Source: Collinsella sp. TM10-22
GTDB taxonomy: Bacteria > Actinomycetota > Coriobacteriia > Coriobacteriales > Coriobacteriaceae
NCBI RefSeq assembly: GCF_003466125.1
Contig: NZ_QSOC01000003.1
Location: 62,001-126,000, forward strand
DNA length: 64,000 nt
Reading direction: 5' to 3'
Both the position numbers and the translations under genes were made by a program. Each line of letters begins with the position of its first letter. The stretch's first letter is position 1. Of this stretch, positions 35,225 to 44,277 are shown piece by piece. Below the pieces are notes generated by a model that saw nothing but the letters and a program-made list of their open reading frames with translations, was not told where the DNA came from and made no database searches.

Positions 35225-37252
35225 ATGTACGGAAGCCGCTTTGATAAGCAAACTCAGCGCGAGCGCACCTGCTCGTTGGTTCATGGTACCTGGCGTTGTG
35301 TAGGTGCCAAAATCGCTTGTGCCGGCGCGTGTGCGCTTATGGTCGGTCAGTTGCTGCTGCCGAGCGTGGCGCTGGCGACCGAATATGCCGATCCCGCCGC
35401 TGCGACGGGCGAGGTCGCCGCGGCTCCGGTGACGCCGACGGTTGCGGAGGATACGGCGGCTCCGGCGCCGGTACCGGTGGCCCCGGCTGCGCCGATGGCT
35501 GACGCGGCTCCGGTGGCGCAATCCACGGCAGGACCTCAGCAGGCTCAGCAGGACGCACCGGCGGCAACGGTGAACGATGCGACACCCGCCGAACAAAACA
35601 CTCCCAGCGACAACGCCGCCACGCCGGCAAACGATACCATCATGCCCTGTGGCGTGACCGACGCCACCGAGAACCCGGGTGGCGTCAACTTCAACACGAC
35701 CGTGGTCGATCATTATACGGACTGTGTACTTCCGGGCAACATCACGCTCGAAAAGGGCCAGTCGTATACCTATGATTTTCCCGATGTAGAGGGCGGCATG
35801 CCGGATGAGCCGCTCTGCGAACTTGTCGAAACCAAGTACTACCGGGCCGATGCTGTTTCGGGCACCCTGGCTGAAGTCCAGGACACATCTATGTCCGATG
35901 TGACGGCTCACTTTGAGCCTGTTGGCGATCACATGAGGCTGACGCTGACCTTTACGGGTGCCGCGGCAGGCGGCTCGTATCGACTCACACGCAATGAGGT
36001 TCTTTATATTGGCGCGGCACTGACGTATACCGGAACTGACTATGAGGGCGGTGCCATCATTGTTGGGGATCCCGATGATATCTTCAACGCCTATCAGCCA
36101 GGCAGCTCGATTACCCTCAACGAAACCAGGGACGACTATTACCTCCGCTATGCCATCAATAGCGAAATTACGCTTGTTGCATCGGAAAACGAAGCCCTCC
36201 ATAACTTGGACGTCAACGACGTGAAGACCGACTACGCGCCCGGCGAGGCGCCCCGCGCGACCGCGACGATCCCCGCCGCCGATGCCGACAAGTATGAGAT
36301 CGCCTACGAATGCTGGGAGGAAATGGAGCTCGACATGGAATCCGGGGAGTCGGTACCCGTTGCCTTCTGGTATTCCGACCCCGCAAAGTACACGCCGGGC
36401 ATGAAGAAGATTGACCACTTCGAAGAGGGCAAGTTCTACATGTACTCCGTTGAGCTGAGGCTCAAGGGCGACAATACCGTGGCCGATGACTGCATGATGT
36501 ACGTCAACGGTCATTGGGCGCACCACATCAAGACCGTCAACGGCGTCTTCGCGCCCACTGCTGACAATATGCTGTGCGAGCAGCCGATTGACGAATGGCG
36601 TGCCATCGACGTTATCGAGATCAACGGCGCCACGACCACCTTTAAGGCGGGCGATAAGCCGGTCTTTACGGCGAATGTTCCGGCGGGTTCCGACTCTATT
36701 CTCCAGTGCGAGTTCTGGACGGGCAGCGACGGCAGCGAAGTAAATTCCGTTGAGTTCTGGGACCAGCACATCACCAACCATATCGACGCGTTTAAGCCCG
36801 GTGTGACCTATCGTTACGGCCTGTACTTTAAGCCGGCGCGTGGTTTCTACTTTACGCCGAACACCAAGCTGATGGTCAATGGCGTGGAGTGCGGATATCA
36901 GACGAGCGAGGTAAGCGAGATCGATCCCGAGAGCGGTTGGATCTACACACTATGGCTGAGCACCAACCTGACGTTTACGCCCGAGGCCACGCCGGCCCCC
37001 GATCCGCAGCCTACGCCGGATCCCAAGCCGACACCTCAGCCTGGGGTGAAGCCCGAGACCAAACCCGCGGCCAAGCCGGTCACGACAACCACCACGACCA
37101 AGACGGTTGAGAAAACCACGCCGGCCAAGAAGCCCGATGCTGTCCTGGTCGCCACGGGAGACGCCACCGCGATAACGGTCGCCGCCCTGGGCATCGCTGG
37201 CGCAACTGTTGCCGCTGCCGGTGTTGCTGCGACCAAGCGTCGCAAGCGTTAG
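35225..37252 (+). CDS. Cell-wall-anchored surface protein 1
   Basis: This secreted protein of 675 codons has a long signal peptide (cleavage probably after VALA, residue 51) and then an A/P/T-rich linker (52-130). A globular part (about 130-590) has no domain I recognise and resembles repeated beta-rich modules (compare PVAFWYSDPAKYTPG with NSVEFWDQHITNH). A proline-rich wall spacer (PAPDPQPTPDPKPTPQPG) and a Thr/Lys stretch follow. The sorting signal is LVATG (641-645), a hydrophobic helix and KRRKR. LVATG departs from LPXTG. The start at 35225 follows AAGGAGG; a longer frame from 35117 lacks one. The C-terminal 30 residues are nearly identical to those of the next protein. Confidence 0.85.
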   Translation: MYGSRFDKQTQRERTCSLVHGTWRCVGAKIACAGACALMVGQLLLPSVALATEYADPAAATGEVAAAPVTPTVAEDTAAPAPVPVAPAAPMADAAPVAQSTAGPQQAQQDAPAATVNDATPAEQNTPSDNAATPANDTIMPCGVTDATENPGGVNFNTTVVDHYTDCVLPGNITLEKGQSYTYDFPDVEGGMPDEPLCELVETKYYRADAVSGTLAEVQDTSMSDVTAHFEPVGDHMRLTLTFTGAAAGGSYRLTRNEVLYIGAALTYTGTDYEGGAIIVGDPDDIFNAYQPGSSITLNETRDDYYLRYAINSEITLVASENEALHNLDVNDVKTDYAPGEAPRATATIPAADADKYEIAYECWEEMELDMESGESVPVAFWYSDPAKYTPGMKKIDHFEEGKFYMYSVELRLKGDNTVADDCMMYVNGHWAHHIKTVNGVFAPTADNMLCEQPIDEWRAIDVIEINGATTTFKAGDKPVFTANVPAGSDSILQCEFWTGSDGSEVNSVEFWDQHITNHIDAFKPGVTYRYGLYFKPARGFYFTPNTKLMVNGVECGYQTSEVSEIDPESGWIYTLWLSTNLTFTPEATPAPDPQPTPDPKPTPQPGVKPETKPAAKPVTTTTTTKTVEKTTPAKKPDAVLVATGDATAITVAALGIAGATVAAAGVAATKRRKR

Positions 37253-37285
37253 GTTGCGCTCCGCCACGACGGATGAATAACCCCC

Positions 37286-37323
37286 AACCACCACAAAGGT
37301 GCCTGTCCCCTTTGTGGTGGTTT
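37286..37323. repeat. CCACCACAAAG palindrome, copy 3 (inverted)
   Basis: AACCACCACAAAGG-TGCCTGTCCC-CTTTGTGGTGGTT. The loop is the reverse complement of that in copies 1 and 2. It ends ten bases before the operator-like palindrome of surface protein gene 2. Confidence 0.85.
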
Positions 37324-37332
37324 GCACAGGTA

Positions 37333-37366
37333 GAACGGTAGGTTCGTATATATGAACCTACCGTTC
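37333..37366. promoter_or_regulatory. Shared palindromic motif before surface protein gene 2
   Basis: GAACGGTAGGTTC-GTATATAT-GAACCTACCGTTC is a perfect palindrome with 13-bp arms and an 8-bp spacer. It matches the site at 35101-35128 in the inner AGGTTC-N8-GAACCT and in the CAGGTAGA just before. It lies 60 bp ahead of the start codon. Confidence 0.6.
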
Positions 37367-37426
37367 GCTTTGTTTTTGGACAACGATTACGCTGGATGAC
37401 TTTTGGTTTGCAGGAAAGGAACGACC

Positions 37427-40400
37427 ATGAGGTGGACTACTGTTCGAGCGCTTTGCCGCCGCCTGACCATTGCCGCGGTGACCCTCACCATGGTGACGGG
37501 CTCGTTGCCTGTGGGCGCGTTTGCTGAGGTGTTCACCACCGATAGCACCTTTGTGCAGACGGATGTCGAGCAAGTAGACGCCGCCGACCCCGCCGACGCT
37601 GCGCCCGATGCCGATGCCGCCAACGCCGCCGACCCCGCGCCCGATGCCGGCGCTGCCGATCCCACAGTGCCCGCCGTCGATGACGCCCCTACGCCCCCGG
37701 CCTTCGAGATTGCATCGGCGGCGGGCCTGACGGGCGCCGGGCAGGCCGAGAGCACACCTGCGGGTACGCTTGCCACCGATCTTGTCGAGGGCAAGGAGCT
37801 CGCCGAACAGCAAAAGCAAGAGGAGGCTTCCGGCACCGAGGCGACCTGGAACGAGGAGCTTGAACTCTGGGCAACCTCGAAGGGCGCCACGGGCGTAAAG
37901 GGCGAATACGACGATGGCTACGTGGCCGGCGAGCAGACCCCCGCGCAGTACTACTTCTCGATCGATAGCCTCACCAACGAAATTTCTATCGAGTATGGCG
38001 ACGCGGGCATTACCACGTTGGAGGTGCCCTCGACCATCGACGACAAAAATGTCGTAAGCCTTACGGGTATGGGAAGCGCTGCGCTCACATCGATCACCTT
38101 CGCTTCGAATTCACATGTCCGCTCGGTTGGCGGCTTGGGCGGCAGCAGCATCAAAGAGATCGCACTGCCCGATTCGGTCGAGGAGCTCAAGAGCTATGCA
38201 TTCTACAAGAGCAAGACGCTCCAAACGGTAACCTGGCCCAATAACGCGGCCTTTACCACGATTCCCGAGCAGGCCTTTAAGGACTGCGAACAACTTGACG
38301 ACAATGTGGTGGCAACGCTGCCGCCTTCGGTCAAAACCATCGCCTATCTTGCATTCGCCTATTGCGGCGTGCCACAGTTCTATGTCTCGGACACAACAGT
38401 GCTCACCTTTACCCAGATCAACGTGCCGGGCACGGTGGAGCGGATTGGGCCCTATGCCTTTAACGGGTGCGAGCATGTGTCGTCGGTGACGATTGGCGAC
38501 GGCGTCAAATATATCGGAGCGCACGCGTTCGCCTCTCTTGATCCTGCGATTGCCGGCAAAGAGATTGTGCTACCCAAAAGCGTGGAAATGATAGAGTGGG
38601 GAGCTTTTGAGAACACGAGATACGGAAACGAGACGAACCATAATGCCGTTGCCCTGCGCGTGATGAACCCCGATCTTCAGTTTGGTGAGGCGGGCTATTC
38701 GGGCGACTATAATGAGCGCGTGACAATCGATGGCGTAACGTATGCGATTCCCTTTAGTGAAGGCCAGACCATCTATGCCTATGCGACCGATTCGGCTGGC
38801 AACCCCTCGATGGTCAAAAAGCTTGCCGATGCCGTGGCCGATCGCAAGGACTCCGTCGATTCCTCGAAGCCTGCCTACACGTTTGAGTGGATGGGTGAGG
38901 CGGCCCAGGTGACGGGCAAACTTCCCCAGAGTGCGACGGCTACACTCGTGCAGGCGGGGCAGTCCACGCCGCTGGCGGTTGGCGATGACGGCAGCTTTAC
39001 AGCGGACGCTCTCTCCAAGACAGCAGCCACCCTGCGCATTTCGCTCAGCGGTTACTATGACATGGTGCTGGCGCGCCCGGGCGACCAGATGACGGGCACA
39101 TGGAATATCGGAGAGATTAAGGCGGAGGACTTTACCAAGATTCCGGCCTCGCGCGCGATTGAACTTAATGTGGCCTATCTCGAACCGGTCGCAGGCCAGG
39201 ATAAGACCGAACGCATTGAGCTCGATAGTCTCGATAACATCGATCTGACGGTGAAGAGCGGCGGCAAGACGCTCAAACCTGCCAAGGGCGACAAGGAAAA
39301 CGACTACCGTATCCAGGGTACAGCGCTCGTGGTGTCGCAGGCCATTGCCGATGCAGACCAGGATCTGGAGATAACGCTCGTGCCCAAAGACAGCCTCAAG
39401 CTGGGTGGGGCGACGGCGACGGTGAGGCCTTCGGCCGGCAAGGTCGATATCGACTTGAAGCCTTGGGGCACGGCGACGGTCACGACCAAGGGCGACTACC
39501 AGGGTGCCAACCGCGTGCTGGTGTTCCGTACGTCCGACGGCAAACTGGTTGCCGACGGCATCACCTATCTGATAGGTTACGAAGACGACGGCACCACGCC
39601 TATCATGAAGGCCGAGACGCCGCGCCTTAAGGCCGGTTCGTACACCATCGTCGCCTTTAACAAGACGAGCTACGACATCCAAGCGACGAGCTATTCCACG
39701 TTTAGCCGCCTAGGGCTGACCGTGGGTAAGCATATCGCGCAAAAGCAGGTGAAGATTGAGGACGGCAAACAGCTCGACGTGACGCTCGACGTCCCCACGT
39801 TTGACGTGGAGACGTATCGTGCCGAGCGCGGGCTGACGGCGGGCTCGGTTATCGCTGATTCGTCCGCGGTTGTTGGCGCGGAGACCGAGCTGCGCATTCA
39901 TTACGAGCTCAAGGACAGCCAGGCTGCCAAGATAGAGATTCCGCTGGCCAAGGATGCCGTCGAGGATGTGTCCGCAGGCGCTCGCGAAGCCGGCGCCAGC
40001 TCCGATGCCATGTGGGCTGCCACAACTTGGGAGGGCGACAACCTCGTTCTCGATATGAAGAAGAGTGCGGGCGCCGATGTGTTTGTGCGCTTTAAGCCTA
40101 AGGCCGCGGGCATCTATGCCGTCTCGCCGCTTATTACGCTGGGCGAGGTGACATTGCCGCTGGGAAGCACCACACTCGAGGTTAGCGGATCGCGCATCGA
40201 GGTCGACAACACCGACGTTCACAGCCTGCTGGGCAATGTGGCCTACGTTTATGCAGCGCCGGGCAAGAGCGTGCAGCTCACCGTGGGGACGGGCTCGTCG
40301 GCTGCAAAGTACACCGGCAAGACCAATAAACTCGGCCGTGCCAAGATTGAATACGAACTGCCGCAGGATACGCTTGCCGCCGAGCGTGTGACGCTCGAAG

Positions 40401-43400
40401 CGCGCGTGGGCTCGACCGATGTCGCCGCCGCTGCCGCAGAGGTGACGGCTCGCAATTATGTGCGCTATGTTCCGGGCGCTTCGGTCTGGAACTTTGATGT
40501 GACGTATCGTGGCGGTACGCAAAACTTGGTCAAGGACGGCAAGGACACCGGCAAGAGCCTGTGGACCTTCCATCATCTGCCACAAAAGAAGAACGCCTAC
40601 TGGACCTTTGACATCACGCTCGAGGTGGGAAACGAAGAGGCCGCCGACACGCTCGACCTGTACGTGGACTGCGTGGATGGCAAGACGGTGACGATTCCTC
40701 TGACTCAAAAGTCGCGCGAGGGCACCCGTGTGCGCTATGTGGCGGAGTATGTGGACGAGGGATATCTCAAGCTGCTCGACGAGTTTAACAAGGCGAATGA
40801 CTCGACCTATGTGAACTGCGGCAACTTTGAGCAGATCTTTATGCCGCAGACCTACCGCATCTCCAATGCTCAGCTTATGACCATGCTGAGTTTTGACGCC
40901 AACGCTTCGGCCAAAAAGCATTCCGCCGCGGCCGAGGAGCGCCAGCAGGAGTTCTCGAATGCCGTACAGCAGTGGCACGAGTATATGATGGATAACTCGT
41001 TTAATGATGTCGATGAGGCCTTTAACGACGCGATTGACCAGATGGTCGCCGATGCGTTTGCCGAGGAGGACGAGGACGGTAAAGAGGACGAAGCCCAAGG
41101 TGGAGCTGCCCGTAAGGCTCGTCGCGCCCCTGCCGCCAGCGACGTCGAGGGCGATGATGCTGGCAACGACGAGGCCGCGCAGTTTGCGGCTGAGCTCAAG
41201 GCCGCGGTCGGCGGGTCGGCGGCGCTGCTGACCAAGCAGGGCGACAGCTATGGCGTCAACGTGGACAAGATGATCTTTGAGGATGCTTACGGCACCAGCG
41301 AGGATTGGTATCAGGAACTCGCGGCGGCCCAGGGCGCGAACGCTGCGGATGCGGCCGCCATCAAGGAGCTCATCGACCATGCGTCGCGAGCGGAGTTTAT
41401 TGCCCAGCAGGCCGAGGATCTGGTGGGCCAGTCGATGGGTATCGGCCAGCTCGACCAATACGGCAGCTGGAATGATGCAACCGCCGCAGCGCTCAACAAA
41501 TGCGCGGGTATTAAGGCCAGCGAGTACAACGGGCAGTCGACGAGCGGGTTTAACGATTTGGGCCAGGCGCTCGGCAGCTCGCTGAGCTACAAGGCGGCTG
41601 ATGACGATACCGTCAAGGGCTTTAAGGTCGCCGCGCCCGATGGCGAGCAGACGGCCTATATAGAGTCGGAATTTATCGAGAACTCCAATAACAACAAGAA
41701 CCAGGCGCTTCTGTTTAACTCGATTGCCATGCAGTGCGACATTCTGGACAACCTGTACGACAACTGGAATGTGGTCCATAGCCTCAACAACTCCAAGGTG
41801 CGCGGATGGCTCATGGCCTGGAAGCTCAACGGCGACGTGAGCGCCCATATGAAGCTCATCCGCACGATCCGTTCGCTCAAGAGCTATAAGATCGAGTGCG
41901 AGATGTTCGGACAGGTCTTTAAGACCGATGCGTGGAAGGCGGCCGGCCAGGCGTTTCCCGCGGCGACCCAGGGCATCGGCATCTTTACCGGCATTTACGG
42001 CGTGAACGATGCCAGCAAGAACTGGGAGAACGTGAACGTCCGTATGCAGAAGGTGAAGGGCGAGCGCGAGGGCTATGAGCTTCAGCATACGCGCTTGCTT
42101 GCCAAGCCCGAGAAGACCGAGGACGACTGGAAGTGCATTTACGCGCTGCGTGACGCCATGGAGAAGGCGCGTGCGTTTGAGGATCTGCTGTATCGCCAGC
42201 TCTGCCACGACAGCACCGATGTGGCAGTGGGCTCCATTATGACAATCGCCGGCGTGTTGACGGCCGGTTCGGCGGGTACCGTGGTGGGCGCTGCCTATGA
42301 TGCGGCTTCGACCAGCGTGGGTTCGGAGCGCGCGATTAAGCTGACCAATGCTGAGTGCGCCTACGATGTCGCCTGTGAGCAGGTGGAGCGCGCGTGCCAG
42401 AATCGTATTACGGTCAACTGGGGCGAGCTGACCGATGCCGAGGTCTATAACGCCAACAAGGACGGCTTGATTTCGGACGAGAAGATGCAGTCGATCTTTG
42501 AGGCACGTTACCGCCATGTGGCTGCCAAGGCTGCACCCGACCCTGCGGGCGTGGTGTACGAGGGCCTGCTGTCCAATACGGTTGAAGGCGCGACGGTTGA
42601 GCTGTGGAGCGCCGACGATGCGGCCGGCACCAATGCCACGCGTTGGGATGCCGAGGAGTATGAGCAGGACAATCCGCTTGCAACGGGTGCGGACGGTGCG
42701 TACAACTGGAATACGCCGACCGGCTGGTATCAGGTGCGCGTGACCAAGGACGGGTATGAGGAGGCGTGCTCCGCCTGGCTGCGCGTGCCGCCGATTCAGA
42801 CTGAGGTGAACATTGGTTTGGTGTCGACGGCGGCGCCCGAGGTGGCTTCGGCCCATGCCTATACCGATTGCATCGATGTTGAGTTTGCGCAGTATATGGA
42901 CGCGAGTGACGATGCTCTGGCCGCGCTGAATGCGCAGGGCTTGGGCGATGTGACGTACAGCTGGCTCGATAAGCAGGATGACCCCGATGGCAAGCCGCTG
43001 TCGCGCGTGCTGCGTATTCGCTATGCCGATGCGCGTGAGGCGGGCTCGACGGTGGCGTTTGAGCTTGATGGCGCTCGGAACTATGCGGGCACGGCCATGT
43101 CGCGCTGGGCAAGCGGGGAGCTTGCCGTGGGCGTTCGTGCCGACAAGCTCAAGCTCAACGTGGAACAAGCTGTGACCATGCTTGAGGGCGGCGACTTTGA
43201 GCTAGTGGCACATGTGACCGATAAGGCGGGCAAGCCGTTTGCGGGCGCCAAGGTTAGTGTTGGGCTGGAGTCCTCGGCTATCTGCTCTGTCGATGCCGCC
43301 CAGGCCGTGACGGGCGAGGACGGCGCGGCGACGTTTGTGCTGCATGGTGCTCTGCCCGGTTTGACGACGTTGACGGCGGCGGTGGATGGCACGGCGCTGT

Positions 43401-44044
43401 CCAAGCAGGTTGACGTGCGCGTGTCTGCCGAGGCCGTGCGACCGGCGCGACCGGCGGCGACGATTGGTGCGACGACGTTTGGCTCGTGGTCGCCCAAGGA
43501 GAATTACATTACGGTGCCCAAGGGTACGAAGCTGGAGCTTTCGGCGGAGGATGGCGCGACGATTTGGTACACCACCAACGACACCTGCCCCTGCCGTGAC
43601 GAAGGCCGCGTAAAGTACACCGAGCCTATTGCGCTCGATAGCAACATGTATGTGCGCATTGCGGCACAACGCCCTGGCATGTCGTACAGCGAGTATTCCG
43701 AGCGTCTGAACATTACGATTACGGTGACCGATGAGGCGGTGCCTGAGCCCAAGCCGGAGCCCGAGCCCAAACCGGAACCCAAGCCGACGCCTGGCGGTGG
43801 CGAGCAGGGTGGCGGTGCGGATGGCTCTGGCGGTACCGGGGCTCCTGCGGGTGGTTCGACTTCGACGACGACCACAGTGACGACGGACAAGTCCAAGGGT
43901 AAGGGTGAAAACGGCAAGAAATCCGGCGCCACGGAGCTTGCCAGCACGGGTGACTCCGCCGCGATGACGGTCGCCGCCCTGGGCATCGCCGGCGCAACCG
44001 TTGCCGCCGCCGGCGTCGCCGTGACCAAGCGACGCAAGCGCTAG
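37427..44044 (+). CDS. Giant cell-wall-anchored surface protein with BspA-type leucine-rich repeats
   Basis: The protein has 2205 residues. A signal peptide ends near AFA (about residue 33) and an acidic A/D/P-rich linker follows. BspA-like leucine-rich repeats lie at about 190-400 (IKEIALPDSVEELKSYAF, VERIGPYAFNGC, VKYIGAHAFAS). A very long middle includes an acidic, possibly coiled region (about 1160-1260). A carboxypeptidase-regulatory-like module is near 1709-1800, an Ig-like part near 1900-2000, and a chitobiase-C-terminal-like module near 2015-2100 (DGATIWYTTND). A proline/lysine spacer leads to sorting signal LASTG (2171-2175), a helix and KRRKR. GGAAAGGA precedes the ATG. It probably mediates adhesion. 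Confidence 0.88.
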   Translation: MRWTTVRALCRRLTIAAVTLTMVTGSLPVGAFAEVFTTDSTFVQTDVEQVDAADPADAAPDADAANAADPAPDAGAADPTVPAVDDAPTPPAFEIASAAGLTGAGQAESTPAGTLATDLVEGKELAEQQKQEEASGTEATWNEELELWATSKGATGVKGEYDDGYVAGEQTPAQYYFSIDSLTNEISIEYGDAGITTLEVPSTIDDKNVVSLTGMGSAALTSITFASNSHVRSVGGLGGSSIKEIALPDSVEELKSYAFYKSKTLQTVTWPNNAAFTTIPEQAFKDCEQLDDNVVATLPPSVKTIAYLAFAYCGVPQFYVSDTTVLTFTQINVPGTVERIGPYAFNGCEHVSSVTIGDGVKYIGAHAFASLDPAIAGKEIVLPKSVEMIEWGAFENTRYGNETNHNAVALRVMNPDLQFGEAGYSGDYNERVTIDGVTYAIPFSEGQTIYAYATDSAGNPSMVKKLADAVADRKDSVDSSKPAYTFEWMGEAAQVTGKLPQSATATLVQAGQSTPLAVGDDGSFTADALSKTAATLRISLSGYYDMVLARPGDQMTGTWNIGEIKAEDFTKIPASRAIELNVAYLEPVAGQDKTERIELDSLDNIDLTVKSGGKTLKPAKGDKENDYRIQGTALVVSQAIADADQDLEITLVPKDSLKLGGATATVRPSAGKVDIDLKPWGTATVTTKGDYQGANRVLVFRTSDGKLVADGITYLIGYEDDGTTPIMKAETPRLKAGSYTIVAFNKTSYDIQATSYSTFSRLGLTVGKHIAQKQVKIEDGKQLDVTLDVPTFDVETYRAERGLTAGSVIADSSAVVGAETELRIHYELKDSQAAKIEIPLAKDAVEDVSAGAREAGASSDAMWAATTWEGDNLVLDMKKSAGADVFVRFKPKAAGIYAVSPLITLGEVTLPLGSTTLEVSGSRIEVDNTDVHSLLGNVAYVYAAPGKSVQLTVGTGSSAAKYTGKTNKLGRAKIEYELPQDTLAAERVTLEARVGSTDVAAAAAEVTARNYVRYVPGASVWNFDVTYRGGTQNLVKDGKDTGKSLWTFHHLPQKKNAYWTFDITLEVGNEEAADTLDLYVDCVDGKTVTIPLTQKSREGTRVRYVAEYVDEGYLKLLDEFNKANDSTYVNCGNFEQIFMPQTYRISNAQLMTMLSFDANASAKKHSAAAEERQQEFSNAVQQWHEYMMDNSFNDVDEAFNDAIDQMVADAFAEEDEDGKEDEAQGGAARKARRAPAASDVEGDDAGNDEAAQFAAELKAAVGGSAALLTKQGDSYGVNVDKMIFEDAYGTSEDWYQELAAAQGANAADAAAIKELIDHASRAEFIAQQAEDLVGQSMGIGQLDQYGSWNDATAAALNKCAGIKASEYNGQSTSGFNDLGQALGSSLSYKAADDDTVKGFKVAAPDGEQTAYIESEFIENSNNNKNQALLFNSIAMQCDILDNLYDNWNVVHSLNNSKVRGWLMAWKLNGDVSAHMKLIRTIRSLKSYKIECEMFGQVFKTDAWKAAGQAFPAATQGIGIFTGIYGVNDASKNWENVNVRMQKVKGEREGYELQHTRLLAKPEKTEDDWKCIYALRDAMEKARAFEDLLYRQLCHDSTDVAVGSIMTIAGVLTAGSAGTVVGAAYDAASTSVGSERAIKLTNAECAYDVACEQVERACQNRITVNWGELTDAEVYNANKDGLISDEKMQSIFEARYRHVAAKAAPDPAGVVYEGLLSNTVEGATVELWSADDAAGTNATRWDAEEYEQDNPLATGADGAYNWNTPTGWYQVRVTKDGYEEACSAWLRVPPIQTEVNIGLVSTAAPEVASAHAYTDCIDVEFAQYMDASDDALAALNAQGLGDVTYSWLDKQDDPDGKPLSRVLRIRYADAREAGSTVAFELDGARNYAGTAMSRWASGELAVGVRADKLKLNVEQAVTMLEGGDFELVAHVTDKAGKPFAGAKVSVGLESSAICSVDAAQAVTGEDGAATFVLHGALPGLTTLTAAVDGTALSKQVDVRVSAEAVRPARPAATIGATTFGSWSPKENYITVPKGTKLELSAEDGATIWYTTNDTCPCRDEGRVKYTEPIALDSNMYVRIAAQRPGMSYSEYSERLNITITVTDEAVPEPKPEPEPKPEPKPTPGGGEQGGGADGSGGTGAPAGGSTSTTTTVTTDKSKGKGENGKKSGATELASTGDSAAMTVAALGIAGATVAAAGVAVTKRRKR

Positions 44045-44081
44045 GTTTTGGTGGCGGCGCCCATTCCCGGCTTTTACAAAA

Positions 44082-44136
44082 TCTCAATCTGTAACACCAA
44101 GCCAGATATTTGGACTCAAGGTGTTACAGATTGAGA
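44082..44136. repeat. TCTGTAACA palindrome, copy 1
   Basis: TCTCAATCTGTAACACC (44082-44098) is mirrored at 44120-44136; the loop contains ATTTGGAC. Related copies are at 62369-62433 and 62460-62504. Confidence 0.8.
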
Positions 44137-44157
44137 CGAAACGACCAGGCGAGTTCA

Positions 44158-44196
44158 AAACCACCACAAAGGTGCCTGTCCCCTTTGTGGTGGTTT
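44158..44196. repeat. CCACCACAAAG palindrome, copy 4
   Basis: AAACCACCACAAAGG-TGCCTGTCC-CCTTTGTGGTGGTTT, the same orientation of the loop as copy 3. It lies between the giant surface gene and nfnB, which converge. Confidence 0.85.
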
Positions 44197-44213
44197 GGAC
44201 GGCCGGCATAGAA

Positions 44214-44248
44214 AAAGTCCCCGCCGGGCGTGTGCTCGACGGGGACTT
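44214..44248 (-). terminator. Terminator after nfnAB
   Basis: AAAGTCCCCG pairs with CGGGGACTTT (44239-44248) around a GC-rich loop; on the minus strand it is followed by a U-run. Confidence 0.8.
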
Positions 44249-44277
44249 TGCCGTTTCATGGCTAGCGCTGTAGGTGA

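Noticed and set aside
39710..43168. 1152-residue open frame on the minus strand
   Set aside because: Antisense shadow of the giant surface protein; no ribosome binding site or domain pattern.
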